From Zanthoxylum bungeanum (taxonomy: Eukaryota; Streptophyta; Magnoliopsida; Sapindales; Rutaceae): a stretch of DNA of 64,000 bases. Positions 21,738 to 31,990 of the stretch are shown here, in pieces. The translations under genes were made by a program, and so were the position numbers. Every line of letters starts with the position of its first letter. The stretch's first letter is position 1. The notes under the pieces were generated by a model. The model was given only the letters and a program-made list of their open reading frames with translations, ran no database searches and had not been told where the DNA came from. The stretch lies in assembly GCA_019454045.1 (NCBI GenBank), contig SKCR01017971.1:186001-250000 (forward strand). Direction: 5' to 3'.

Positions 21738-22135
21738 CATAATGGCCTCCTCGGCGGAGCGAAATCCAGCCCCGAGCCGAATAACCAAGTGGCCTCGGCG
21801 GAATGAAATCCAGCCTCGAGCCGGATAACCAAGTGGCACACAGAGGCCTCGGCGAAAAAAAATCCAGCCCCGAGCCTACACCACGAAACCTCGGCGGAAC
21901 GAATCCAGCCCCGAGCCGGTGGCACACAGAGGCCTCGGTGGGACAAACCCAGCCCCTAGCCTACACCACGAAACATCGGCGGAACGAATCCAGCCTCGAG
22001 CCAATGGCACACAGATGCCTCGGCGGGACAAACCTAGCCCCGAGCCTACACCACGAAAACTCGGCGGAATGAATACGGCCCCGAACAGTGGCACACTGAG
22101 GCCTCGGCGGAAAAAATCCAGCCACGAGCCTTGAT
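21738..22135 (-). repeat. Second tandem array in D, about 41-44-bp monomers in dimers
   Basis: Alternating monomers with CTCGGCGGAACGAATCCAGC / CCCGAGCC cores and either CTACACCACGAAAC or GGTGGCACACAGAGGC spacers. Each monomer again pairs CTCGG with CCGAG. By length and hairpin it looks ancestral or sister to the 83-bp dimer next to it. It abuts the captured UPL3 sequence. Confidence 0.88.
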
Positions 22136-22214
22136 AGATGCAAGTCATGTGGTAGTTACGTTCCGGCTTCGGGAGTTTGATACTACCACGAAGGGTTCAC
22201 GCGCTTCCTCATAC

Positions 22215-24088
22215 ACTTCACCCCTTGAACCATAAGAATTGACACTCCTAAAATCAGCAGGATCAGAATCCCTAGCTGTATCACCTCTACTACTGGATTC
22301 AGAAGCTGGATTATTCTGGCTATCACTAGCCGCTGGAGCAGTGGCACTATCCTCGGCTGAATCCCTCAATTTTACATCATGTACTTTTTCGGACAGGCAA
22401 AGAGGCAGAGAATCATCTTTTAGTACATCTTCATGATCGTCATCTTCATCATCCGAGATGTCATTATCTTCAATTACTAATGCATCATCAATCTCCACAG
22501 GAGAAATATCTAGTTCATCCTCAGAACTGGAATTTTCAGTCACTTGCTTCGTTTGTGCATTTTTATCCAGAGCAGCTCTTCTACGAGCAGCATTTCTTGT
22601 TTGAGGTCCTCTTGTCTCTTCCTGAGTAGGTTTCAAAACATTTTTCCCTTTCCCATTGGATGAGCTAGTGCATTTCTCTTGTGAATGATCCTTTTTGTTC
22701 CATCTCCTATATTAACAAATAATATGGATCTTGAAGAATGATGGCGCGCTGCAGAAGCAGGAGTAGATGTAGAAGGAGACGATGCACCGGCTCCTGTAGG
22801 TGCAGTCCCAGACTTAGAATTCCCTACAGATGCTGAAGGCTTTTGGCCAGATTCACCTCACTGAACTCGGGGCCAAAGAAATTCTTCAACAGCTGCTAAA
22901 CTTGCTAAGGGGTCAATCAGTACAATGTTTGAAGAATAATCACAAAGAGATTTATCTCTTTGAGCTCGACAAAGCCGCAACTTAAAAGGTTGAGACAGTG
23001 CACTCAGTCCAGATGACAGACGGGCACTTCCAGTAGGGGACCTAGATGAATGGCTCAGCACAACTGGGAAACGCTCTAATGACGACAGAGCATTTTGAAG
23101 CTTCTGAACTAAGACTGTCATGAGAGCCACACCATCTGCATCCAAACTAGATGGAAGTGCCACAACAAGAAATGACTTGAATCTTTTTAGTGTTTGTTGG
23201 CGAAGCTTAAGGATATTGGCTTCTGAAATTCTCTCCTTAGAGAAGTAGTTACAAGAAAAATAATTCAGCAAAGCTGCAACAACACCACTACCAATAAACT
23301 CAAAAGTGGATACACCATCCCATTTACTTAGTTCTGCTAACATCTCAAATATCACCTCAATCAATACTCCTCCTTAGTAGCGGATATATCAGCATGTCGA
23401 GACCCAGATGCTTTAGATTTGCCCTTAGCTTTTGTCGTTTGGTCATCAACACCAACATTCAACTTCATGCAAAGATTCTTTATATGAAAAAGATGATATG
23501 TAACTCCAACTTCAGCAGCCCCGGGATCTGATGGGAAGTACTTCTCCTTAAATGCTTTTGTACATTCACTAACAGCAGCACGAAGATTGGAATTCACTGT
23601 TGGAATTTTTACTGAACTTGGAGGAGAACCAACATTTACAGAAACAAGATTCTTTGATTCTTCTTATGAATTGCCTTCAGGATTCGCGTTACTGCGGCGT
23701 CTATAACGCCTAGAACGTGATGATGATCCAATTATAAAGTCATTATCCTTATCAGTAGAAGATGCTTGGGAAGGAACAGTGTTTGTGTTACCAGCTAAAA
23801 TAAGTTGGTCTACAGCATGAACCACACCTTCTCTGACAAACATCTTAGAGAAAATACTAGGAAGCTTTTCCATAAGAATCTCAGCAATTTGGAGAGAAGG
23901 AACCAGGACATTTGGATCTTTCCACACCAATACACCGGCTAAGAAACTTGAAACGTTTGTTACACTTAAAAGAGACTGAATCATCTCAATACTGCTGAAA
24001 TACATCAATTTTCCAATCACTGAAAGACATTTGTGGCGAACCGAGCTGTTGACACTGGAACCATAGATCTGTATTAGATCAGACCAGG
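22215..24088 (-). pseudogene. UPL3: UPL3-like HECT E3 ubiquitin ligase fragment captured in element D
   Basis: Translated segments match the middle of plant UPL3 (KAKTUS), a HECT-type E3 ligase. In order on the minus strand: DLIQIYGSSVNSSVRHKC and FVREGVVHAVDQLILAGN (24080-23770), SSRSRRYRRRSNANPEGNS (about 23700), AAVSECTKAFKEKYFPSDPG (about 23570), GVSTFEFIGSGVVAALLNYF (about 23300), SSGLSALSQPFKLRLCRAQR (about 23010), IVLIDPLASLAAVEEFLWPR (about 22900) and the acidic SPVEIDDALVIEDNDISDDE (about 22500). Sequence runs through without an obvious intron. Armadillo-type N-terminus and catalytic HECT domain are absent. There is one TAA near 23665, a frameshift near 23365, a TGA at 22858 and more shifts before 22640. 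Not a functional ligase. Confidence 0.9.
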
Positions 24089-24131
24089 CTGTTGAACTTC
24101 ATGTCGACCGGTGATTTCCACCTTCTACCAT
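24089..24131 (-). pseudogene. Element D Gag start, fused in frame to UPL3
   Basis: ATG at 24131 gives MVEGGNHRST, then TGA, then SSTA. The DNA matches B's gag start (MAECGNHQSSGSSTAEWM) up to AGTTCAACAGC, where UPL3 begins (WSDLIQ...). The distance from the ATG to the first recognisable UPL3 codon (24086) is 45 nt, so both share one frame apart from the TGA at 24099-24101. Confidence 0.85.
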
Positions 24132-24162
24132 CGTCTTACTACTCGAGTCACTTTTTGTTGAG

Positions 24163-24181
24163 TTCCCCACAGACGGCACCA
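24163..24181 (-). other. Primer-binding-site-like sequence of element D
   Basis: Minus strand TTGGTGCCGTCTGTGGGG next to the LTR end, matching B's TTGGCGCCGTCTGTGGGG with one substitution. Confidence 0.75.
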
Positions 24182-24183
24182 AC

Positions 24184-24910
24184 TATTGACGGCTGATTTT
24201 GGTCTCAGGGGCAATAAGAGTTTTTTACTCCCGAGACAATCCTCCTCCAACTGTGAATTTGTTTTGTTTATAGGAAACCAAAAGCAAATTTGACAAAAGA
24301 TAAGTAAATTCACCAATCAACAAAGAGATTTAACGTGGTTCGGCGGATCAGATCTAACCTACATCCACGGGTACAGAACAGACGATTTTTATTACCGAAA
24401 TATGTTTCTCTGATCTGTTTTGTGTTTACAAGTCTAATTCTTTTTTTGTTCTCCTCTCAACTCTCAATGCTCTAAAAAATCTACCTACAAGCACGATTTC
24501 CCCTCCTATTTATAATATCAAAGAAACAGTTTTCCTTTTCCCATAAGAATTCCTAGTCGAAACTACATTCACTTCCCATATCCTATTAGGATACTGACTT
24601 ATCAACTTTTCCCCATGAAAGTATGATAACTTATCTTCTTATCCGTAAGAATATGGAACATATCTCACCATGTCCTCGGTTTTCATGAGGTCGGTCACAA
24701 TGGTCTTTTGAACTGAGAATGCTGCTATCGATCTGATAATGCCCGACCATCCGGTCTGGAGTGGTCGGTTACCGATCATAAAGTGCTCGGCCCCTTACTG
24801 TTGGCTTTTAGTGGTCGGGTCGGCATTAATGATCTTGACCGAGAAGGGAATAACCTTTTTATCCATACCGTAGTGCTTAAATATCATAGGGCCTGAAAAT
24901 ACCATCAATA
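24184..24910 (-). repeat. 5' LTR of element D (727 bp, uninterrupted)
   Basis: Runs from TATTGACGGCTGATTTTGG to ACCATCAATA on the plus strand. Alignment with 6662-6983 plus 19157-19577 shows it is the same LTR family and gives the uninterrupted target of element C. It contains a TATTATAAATAGG-like promoter on the minus strand near 24505-24517. Outer flank starts ATTTT. Confidence 0.9.
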
Positions 24911-25019
24911 ATTTTACATAAAGAATTTGTACTTAATCAAATTTTATGTAGAAATGTATTGTTTAGTCATATTTTATATCACTTGTTATAAAAAAAACCT
25001 ACCTATAAACTTGTTTCCT

Positions 25020-25825
25020 TTTTATTACACTCTCCTTAGTGGATTTCGACTTCGATGACCATCGTCATGCTATCTTAATCGACTAACACTCTTTGTAGGT
25101 TCTATGTTGGCGCGCGGTTGGATATCGTAACTCAACTTCCAGTTCATATGGCATCTTCAGTTATGCTTACTGAAAAATGGCTCATTTAGAACACTGATTC
25201 AGTGGCGCGGCTCAACGAATGAGTCACATCATCCTACTTATTTAAAGTTTGACAATAGATCGAGGGTGTTGCGCCTCATGACACCTCTAATCATTGACTT
25301 TACTTGATAGAACTCGTTTTCGAGTTGCAGTTATCCTAAAGGAAACTTCAGAGGGAACCAACTATTAGATGGTTCAATTAGTCTTTCGCCCTTATATCAA
25401 AATCAGACAAAATGATTAGCATGCCAGTATCATTGTAGGCCTCTACCATAATTTCCTATGGCTTTGTCCCGCTCAAGCATAGTTCACAATCTTTTAGTCC
25501 TAACACGCATGCTCACACTCGAACTCCTTCTCAAAAGATCAATGTCGATCGGCAATGTGCTTGCGAGGGATCCCACCAATCAATTCATCACGCATTATGG
25601 ATTTACTAGCCCATTGACTCACATACATGTCAGACTCACAAGTCCATATTTAAAGACGGGCCAAGTGGGGAGCCCGTAGGACGATGCTAAGACCACGCTA
25701 GTGCACGAGGCATGCAAGAGAGTGCGTTGCTAGCCACGATCAAGGCGGCAACATCTCCGCAAGCTTATCGATGGCTCGGGCCTAGACCTTCATTACAATT
25801 CGTATCGATTCATCGCCGTAAACGG
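25020..25825 (-). pseudogene. 25S rRNA fragment, degenerate, antisense
   Basis: The plus strand reads as the complement of plant 25S rRNA for about 800 bp, recognised from landmarks such as CTCCTTAGTGGATTTCGACT, GCGCGGCTCAACGAA, TTTAAAGTTTGA, CTCTAATCATTG, ATTAGTCTTTCGCCC, GCTCAAGCATAGTTCAC, GATCCCACCAATCA, CATGTCAGACTC and TGCTAGCCACGATC. Collinear throughout with few indels. Most differences are C-to-T or G-to-A, the pattern of decay of methylated DNA. It covers roughly a quarter of the 25S gene, with no 5.8S, ITS or 18S nearby, so it is a dispersed fossil and not an rDNA unit. Confidence 0.9.
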
Positions 25826-25915
25826 ATGATGATGAAATTCTTCGAGACATAAGGAAAATCTCTTTGCCTATGGCCTTGCTTGTGACAATTAAAGCACAAA
25901 TCTTTCTGCATTTTT
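25826..25915 (-). pseudogene. Relic of a Ty3-type Gag zinc knuckle
   Basis: Minus strand encodes KMQKDLCFNCHKQGHRQRDF, matching CX2CX4HX4C except that the last cysteine is phenylalanine (TGT to TTT). No other part of the element is recognisable. It abuts the rRNA fragment. Confidence 0.5.
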
Positions 25916-26405
25916 TGCTAAATCGCGGGTATTACTATTGTAGCGACTATGGTTTAGTTTGAAAGCGCAATTTGGCACGTCGTTTTAGTATATGGTTTTG
26001 AGGCAAAAAAATGTGTGACACAATGACAGTTTCTTGCTCAACTGAATGAAAAAATTATGGAAACCAATGTTACAACTCAATTATAGTTGCCCCGTGTGTT
26101 GATATATAAGAAAATTATTAAACAAATGGTAATTAATTAATTTATTATATGATAATACCACGTCATACATTCTATATTACACCAAAGAATTACGGCAATT
26201 GAATGAATAAACAATGAAAATATAATTCTTTTAGGGATAGTAAATTGAATTGACGAATTAAATTTGTGTCAAATTTTAAATAAATCAAATCAAAATGTGA
26301 TGAATTCATAAATAATTTAATTAAAGAATCATAATATCGAGATTCATATTTGATTGGTTTAGTAAACAAATCATAAATGAATATTCATAGTAGTCTTGAC
26401 ATGAT
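25916..26405. other. Unassigned AT-rich DNA left of element E
   Basis: No ORF, repeat or RNA recognised. Contains the left TSD of E (TTAAT, 26406-26410) at its edge. Confidence 0.5.
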
Positions 26406-26410
26406 TTAAT

Positions 26411-28346
26411 TGTTGGGATTTTTATGTCCGATAAGCAAATGTGTTCGAAACATGATTGATTAATAAATTTATGATTCGATTTTATTCCATATATGCATTT
26501 TGATTTGCTTTAAAAAATTCATGAAAATTCTGTGATTATTTATGTAACTTTAAATTAAACATATATGTATATGTAAAATGTTACATACATATATGCATGG
26601 ATAAAATTTAAAGAGTAATAATCAAAATTTGTCAATAACTATGATTTGGAGTTGGAAATCTTCAAATCCAAAGTCATAAATACAGTTCATTCCATTATGA
26701 ATGGTATAGTTCTATCCAACTATATTATGTAGAGACATAGAAATGAATGTATTTTATATAATAAGATTATATTGACAGGACCAGATAAAATTGAAAAGTT
26801 CTAATAATTTCCGTTAAATAAATAACATCAATTTTATCATAATGATGGTCATATATGTGATGATCTTAATTAATTGTATTTAGCAGACTCCTATATCATA
26901 TTAATTTATTTTTTAATTTACTCGGTATGGCTTTGTATTTATTACATTTCGTAAACCTTGTATCTTGGGAATGAGTTGAATGAATAGCTGGGAATGCTAA
27001 CCTGATACAATGAAATCCGTTCATAAGATTCTCTTATTTGTTAGTTCATGACCAGAAAGATTAGCGCGCAAATGCATAAAAGTTATGAATTAATTGTTCA
27101 CTTGAGAACTAATGGAAGTCAAGGATAAATATGTAATTGAGTGATTAACATATTTTTTATACACATCTCCTTTACGAATCTGTTATGGAGGATCATTGCA
27201 TATGTAATGACTATATCAATGGACGAATACTTTGAGTAAATTAATTCTATAATTATGAGAGTGCAATTTTGGGTATTCAGTGGAGTTACTCCAGAATTAA
27301 TAATTTCGTTTGATTAATAAAAGAGTTTATAATTAATCGACGGAATTATTGGAGCTTAGAATTATAGGTCCATCGGTCCCCGTCGTCTTCTATCACTGTT
27401 CGAACGATGATAATTGTGAAGAAAAATAGTTGTGAATTATATAAAATAATTATGAATTATTTTAAATAATTATGAATTATTTTAAATAATTATGAATTAT
27501 TTTAAATAATTATGAATTATTTTACACTCTAATTATTTCATATAACTCTTGTTTGAAAATTATGACAAATGTTGTCCTAATATATTTATCAATAGATAAT
27601 GTATATATTTATTAATTTATGAAAATTAATATTTAATTAATTTGATTAATTAAATTTTAATTTAATAAGATAATTTTCAAAAGTTGAAATTTTGAAAATT
27701 ATTTTTAATGAATTAGCTTTGATAAATTATGAGATAAATATTAAAGGATTTTGTTTTGGTTTTCTAAAAATCAAAATTAATAGGATTTGCTTGGAAAATC
27801 AAAAACGTGGGATAGGATTAGAATTCTATTTTTGATCAAAAGTTGATCCAAGAAAAACAAATCCTTTTAAATTTAAAACTTGAGCTGTGTTGGTTTTGGA
27901 GAGAATCACCTTTTGATCAAAAAATTAAAAAAAGAAGTATAACAACAAAATAAAACGTGGGTGTTGTAAAAGGAAAAGAAAGGAAAGAGTTTTCTTTTAA
28001 TTTTTACTTAGTTTGGTTTTGAGAAAATCAAAAAGAAAATAGCACACATGATTCGTCTCATGTGCTGAGTACACGAATCCTTCAATAAATTATAGTGTTC
28101 TTCGTAATTATTTTCACGCCCACACGTGTCGTTGGAGGTGAGGAGATAAGTCGAGGAAGGTCGTGGTTCAAAGAATCATGATTTATGGAGATCCAGATCT
28201 ACATGTATATTTCTGACTTAAGTTCTAAAATTTATGTTATTAATGTACTAGAAAATACGAATCCGGTTTTTATTGTTCATGTAAAATAAATATTTTTTCC
28301 GTTATTGAACATAACTTCCGCTGCGCATGAAATCTGAAAACCAACA
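26411..28346 (+). repeat. Element E left LTR (1936 bp)
   Basis: TG...CA boundaries, followed by the primer site. Carries a 19-bp minisatellite at 27440-27530 that is not expanded in the right LTR, a GTTCGAACG motif near 27399, and many small substitutions against the right LTR, pointing to an old insertion. Confidence 0.92.
27440..27530 (+). repeat. 19-bp AT-rich minisatellite in E left LTR
   Basis: AATAATTATGAATTATTTT-type unit repeated four times head to tail. The matching site in the right LTR (about 34999-35020) has a single unit, so the expansion followed insertion. Confidence 0.88.
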
Positions 28347-28347
28347 A

Positions 28348-28361
28348 ATGGCATCATGAGC
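28348..28361 (+). other. Primer-binding site of element E
   Basis: ATGGCATCATGAGC just inside the left LTR resembles TGGTATCAGAGC, the initiator tRNA-Met site, with small changes. Confidence 0.65.
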
Positions 28362-28689
28362 GGTCGTATTTATTCTAATATATTAATAAGGATGATTTAT
28401 TGTAAATCATTTTTATATGTATGTAAAAGAGTAGACTATGCATTTTTTTTTAATATCATGTGATGATGAATGTATGAATATTAATCGTTAATTGTATGGT
28501 TGACTTTGGGTTAGGATTTTAATTTTCTGTTTTATATATTGGATATGTAAACCCAAAAATTAAATGGGTATTTCTTTCTGTAATTGTAAATTATTTGTAA
28601 TTGTTCGAGATCAAGATCAAGCCAAAGAGACGATGACGAATACAATATTTTACACAAAATATAATTATTTTCCTAATTTTTTTTATTAC

Positions 28690-28870
28690 TGCTCACTGCA
28701 GAGACTGCTGCACAGTGCACTGCTGCATGAGCAGCAGCCTCGCTACTACTGCACATATGTGCAGCAGAGGACTGCTGCAAGAGCAGCACGGGACTGCTGC
28801 ACATGCAGCAGTCTCAGTGCTGCTGGGCAGCAACCAGCCGCACAGCGCGGCAGTGAGACTGCCTACTATG
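28690..28870 (+). repeat. GC-rich CTGCTGCA/GCAGCAG inverted-repeat block in the E leader
   Basis: An isolated GC-rich island in AT-rich leader, with repeated CTGCTGCA and GCAGCAG words in both orientations. Example pairing: GACTGCTGCA(CA)TGCAGCAGTC. It is followed by an AT dinucleotide run (28878-28900). The 105-residue ORF through it is rich in Q, A, H and C and has no homologue I recognise. Confidence 0.8.
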
Positions 28871-28900
28871 CGACAATATAATATATATATATATATATAT

Positions 28901-29987
28901 TGTGAAAGTCACTTGGAAATTTAATAATATTTTTTCCAGATTTGATATTAATGTAATTTTATTTTTGGTTATTTGTAATTTTAGAAATACCCAAATTGTC
29001 AACCCAGTTAATATCCAAATTTATTTATTTTGTGTGAATTATAAAATGTTTATACTCATGTATATTTTAAATGTCATATTGAATTAGCACAATGTCCACT
29101 CTTGCATTATAACATGTCATACATACATGTACATTTTCATAAATTTATTTATGATAGTAAATAGTTTATAATTTGATTAAAATTATTTTAGAATTTTTAT
29201 TAATTAGTCGATTAAATAAAATTTGTGAATTAATTTTAAATCGTTAAAATTTGTAATGTCACAAAATTTAGTTCTAAGCTAACTTAGATGTTTCATAATG
29301 AATTTACGTTTTATTAGTAAAGCGGATAATTTTATTATGAAACAATTAACTTGGTAATTGAAGACCTTTAATATTGATTTCTTGGTCTTTTTCGCTAAGT
29401 TTTCAAAACATTAGATGTTTTACATATAAAATCACAAACTTAAAATAATGAGTGAGAGCGGGTAGTTTGTCAAAACGTCTTTTGGTCTCTACCGTTAGTA
29501 CAACATTGTGAAATATAAGTGGGGCTTCGTGATGACTTTAGTTTCATCCTCCATAAGTAGAGTGTTCGCTTAGGTAATATTAAGGTTGTACTTCTTACGA
29601 TAGGATTTATAAAATGTATTTCATAATTAACTTACCCTAAGGTGGTTATTATGAGTTAAATTTTAAGGATCCAAAATGGTGGGTTACACTCATATGAATG
29701 TAGTTAAACGTGTTAATTACATTTAGACCAAAAATTGGTTATTAATAAATTTTGAAAATATGAGATATTTTGAAAAAAAATTATTAATTGAGATTGTCTA
29801 TAATTTAATAAGGTGTTGTGATCGACCCTAAGGCAACACAATATGCTTATTAAATTTTCTGAGGCTATTGTAATGCATATATATTTTTGTGTTTTGCATA
29901 TGCATCATGCATCATGATTACTATGCCAAATTTAATTGAATTTTATGCATGAAATGATTTAGAATATTTTTTAATTATTTCATAGAT
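28901..29987 (+). other. Element E leader, remainder
   Basis: AT-rich untranslated leader between the CTGCTGCA block and gag. No ORF or RNA recognised. Confidence 0.6.
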
Positions 29988-30503
29988 ATGTCAAATCCAA
30001 TCATATCACTGCTTGCTACTGAAAAACTAATTGGTGATAACTTTGCTAAGTGGAAGAAAAATATGAATATAATTCTTGTGCTCGATAACCTAAAGTTTGT
30101 CCTAATGGAGGAATGTCCTCCAGAACCTGCTGTGAATGCCAACAAAAGCACCAAAGATGCCTATGAAAATTGGATTCGAGCAAATGAAAAAGCTCGTTGT
30201 TATTTGCTTGCTGCCATGTCTGACGTGCTTAATACAAAGCACGAAAAGACAGAGACTGCTTATGAGATAATGGAGTCTCTACAAGGTATGTTTGGCAAAC
30301 CCTCTGATCAAGCTAAACATGAAGCAGTCAAGAAAGTCATGAACTGCAAAATGAAAGCTGGAACTTCTGTTCGTGAACATGTGCTAAAGATGATTAGTAC
30401 AATTCATGAGGCAGAAATCAATGGGGCTACCATAGATGAAGGCACACAAGTGGGCATGATTTTGGAAAGCCTTAACCCACAATTTCTTCAGTTCAAAAAG
30501 TAG
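29988..30503 (+). pseudogene. Element E Gag, capsid part
   Basis: Starts MSNPIISLLATEKLIGDNF, the usual copia Gag opening, followed by the UBN2-type capsid with NYEIMESLQGMFG-like and KHEAVKKVMNCKMK motifs. The frame stops at TAG 30501-30503 after an extra A in ...QFKK. The expected continuation FMNKLSYNLTELLNEL lies in the next frame at 30504. Confidence 0.9.
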
Positions 30504-30830
30504 TTACTTCATGAATAAGTTGAGTTATAATCTGACTGAATTGCTTAACGAACTCACAACTTTTGAGTCTATTTCTGTGGAGAAGAAAGGAGAAGCAAAT
30601 GTTGATGGACCTTCTACCTCTAACTTTTTTTTAAAGAAGAGAAAGATAAATAAGAATAAAGGTAAGAGTTCAGGAACTGAGAAAACAGCAGGGAACAACA
30701 GCAAAAAGAATAAGCCAAACAACAGTCAAGGAAATAAGAATGGATCCACCCAGAAAAAGCCAAAAGGAAAATGTTTCCATTGTGGAATTGATGGGCATTG
30801 GAAGAGAAACTGCAAGCAGTATCTTGAATA
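30504..30830 (+). pseudogene. Element E Gag, nucleocapsid with zinc knuckle
   Basis: Continues Gag in a shifted frame: a lysine/asparagine-rich basic linker and a CX2CX4HX4C knuckle (CFHCGIDGHWKRNC, about 30775-30816). Ends at a TAG at 30828-30830. Confidence 0.88.
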
Positions 30831-31990
30831 GCTGAAACAGAAGAATAAAGGTAAATCAGATTTACTTCTTACTGAATCTTATTTAGTTGAAAATGATTTA
30901 TCACCATGGATAATTGATTCAGGGGCGACTAATCATATTTGTTGTTTCTTATAGAAGCTTGATTCATACACAAGACTTGATGATGGGGACTTTACTTTGA
31001 GAGTTGGGAATAATGCTTTAGTTTCAGCATAACAGTTGGAGAAATAAAACTTTATGTTGAGAACAATAAATTTTTATTTTTGAATAATGTTTATTTCGTA
31101 CCGGGGTTTACTAGAAACCTCATTTCAGTTTCTCGACTTTATGAAAAATCTTATTCAGTTTTTTTTTATAAAATTCAGTTGTTATTTCAAGAAATGGTTT
31201 GAATATTTGTTCTGGTTTTATTGAAAATGGGCTCTATGTAATAAGGCCCAATGTTAATTCTCTATTGAATGCTGAAATGTTCAAAGTAGAATTGCCCAAA
31301 ACAAAGAAACAAAAGATTTGTCACACTGATAACATGTATCTATGGCACCTAAGACTTGGTCATATAAATCTTGACAGGATAAATAGGCTTGTAAAGGATG
31401 GTCCTTTAAGAGAACTAAATGTTGGTACTCTACCAGTCTGTGAGTCATGTCTTGAAGGTAAGATGACAAAGAGGCCTTTCTCTGCAAAAGGAAATAGGGC
31501 CCAAGAACAACTGAAGCTCATACATTCAGATGTTTGCGGAACTATGTCTACACAAGCAAGAGGTGATTATGAGTACTTTGTTATTTTTGTTGATGATTAC
31601 TCAAGATATGGTTATGTTTACCTAATGGACATAAATCAGAAATTTTTGGAAAATTTAAAGAATTCCAAATCGAAACGGAAAAAAATTTAGGTAAATCAAT
31701 CAAATGCTTTCGATCAGATCAATTAGGTGAATATCTTGAAAATGAATTCAAAGATCACCTATTAGGGCATGTGTTTTTATCCTAACTTACTACACCTGGT
31801 ACACCTCAGCAAAATGGTGTAGCTGAGAGGAGGAATCGAACTTTACTCAACATGATTCGTTCCATGTTGAGTTATTTTTCACTCCCAAAATCATTTTGGG
31901 GGTATTCTATACAAACAACAACCTACATTTTGAATGTGGTTCCATCTAAGTCAGTACCTAGAATACCCTTAGAGTTATGGAGTGGCCACA
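30831..31990 (+). pseudogene. Element E protease and integrase, multiply interrupted
   Basis: Protease core WIIDSGATNHIC at about 30908-30945, intact DSG but with a TAG soon after. Integrase HHCC finger: LWHLRLGHINLD at about 31341 and CESCLEGK at about 31439. Catalytic core: IHSDVCGTM (about 31525), RSDQLGEY (about 31715) and QQNGVAERRNRTLLN (about 31809), so all three acidic residues are recognisable but lie in different frames or behind stops (TAG at 31688). Confidence 0.88.

Larger units (their letters stand above)
19578..24910 (-). mobile_element. Element D: non-autonomous Tat-like element carrying a captured UPL3 fragment
   Basis: Minus-strand order: 5' LTR (24910-24184), primer site (about 24181-24163), Gag start codon (24131), host UPL3 sequence (about 24088-22215), about 0.4 kb of roughly 42-bp repeats, about 1.95 kb of 83-bp repeats, a 0.2-kb spacer, polypurine tract (19590-19578), then the LTR shared with B. 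No protease or polymerase is present. LTR and leader sequences match B, so D is a derivative of that family in which coding sequence was replaced by host mRNA-like sequence. Confidence 0.85.

Noticed and set aside
19784..21839. Repeated 60-110-residue minus-strand ORFs (WGRNIPPEPSVSLSS type) as a repeat-protein gene
   Set aside because: They recur every 83 bp as translation of a tandem array. The unit length is not a multiple of 3, frames break at unit variants, and no start or signal supports expression.
22215..24088. Functional UPL3 gene
   Set aside because: No HECT or N-terminal armadillo region, internal stops and frameshifts, and it lies between retrotransposon gag start and repeats.
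25458..25679. 73-residue ORF inside the rRNA fragment
   Set aside because: Translation of antisense 25S rRNA.
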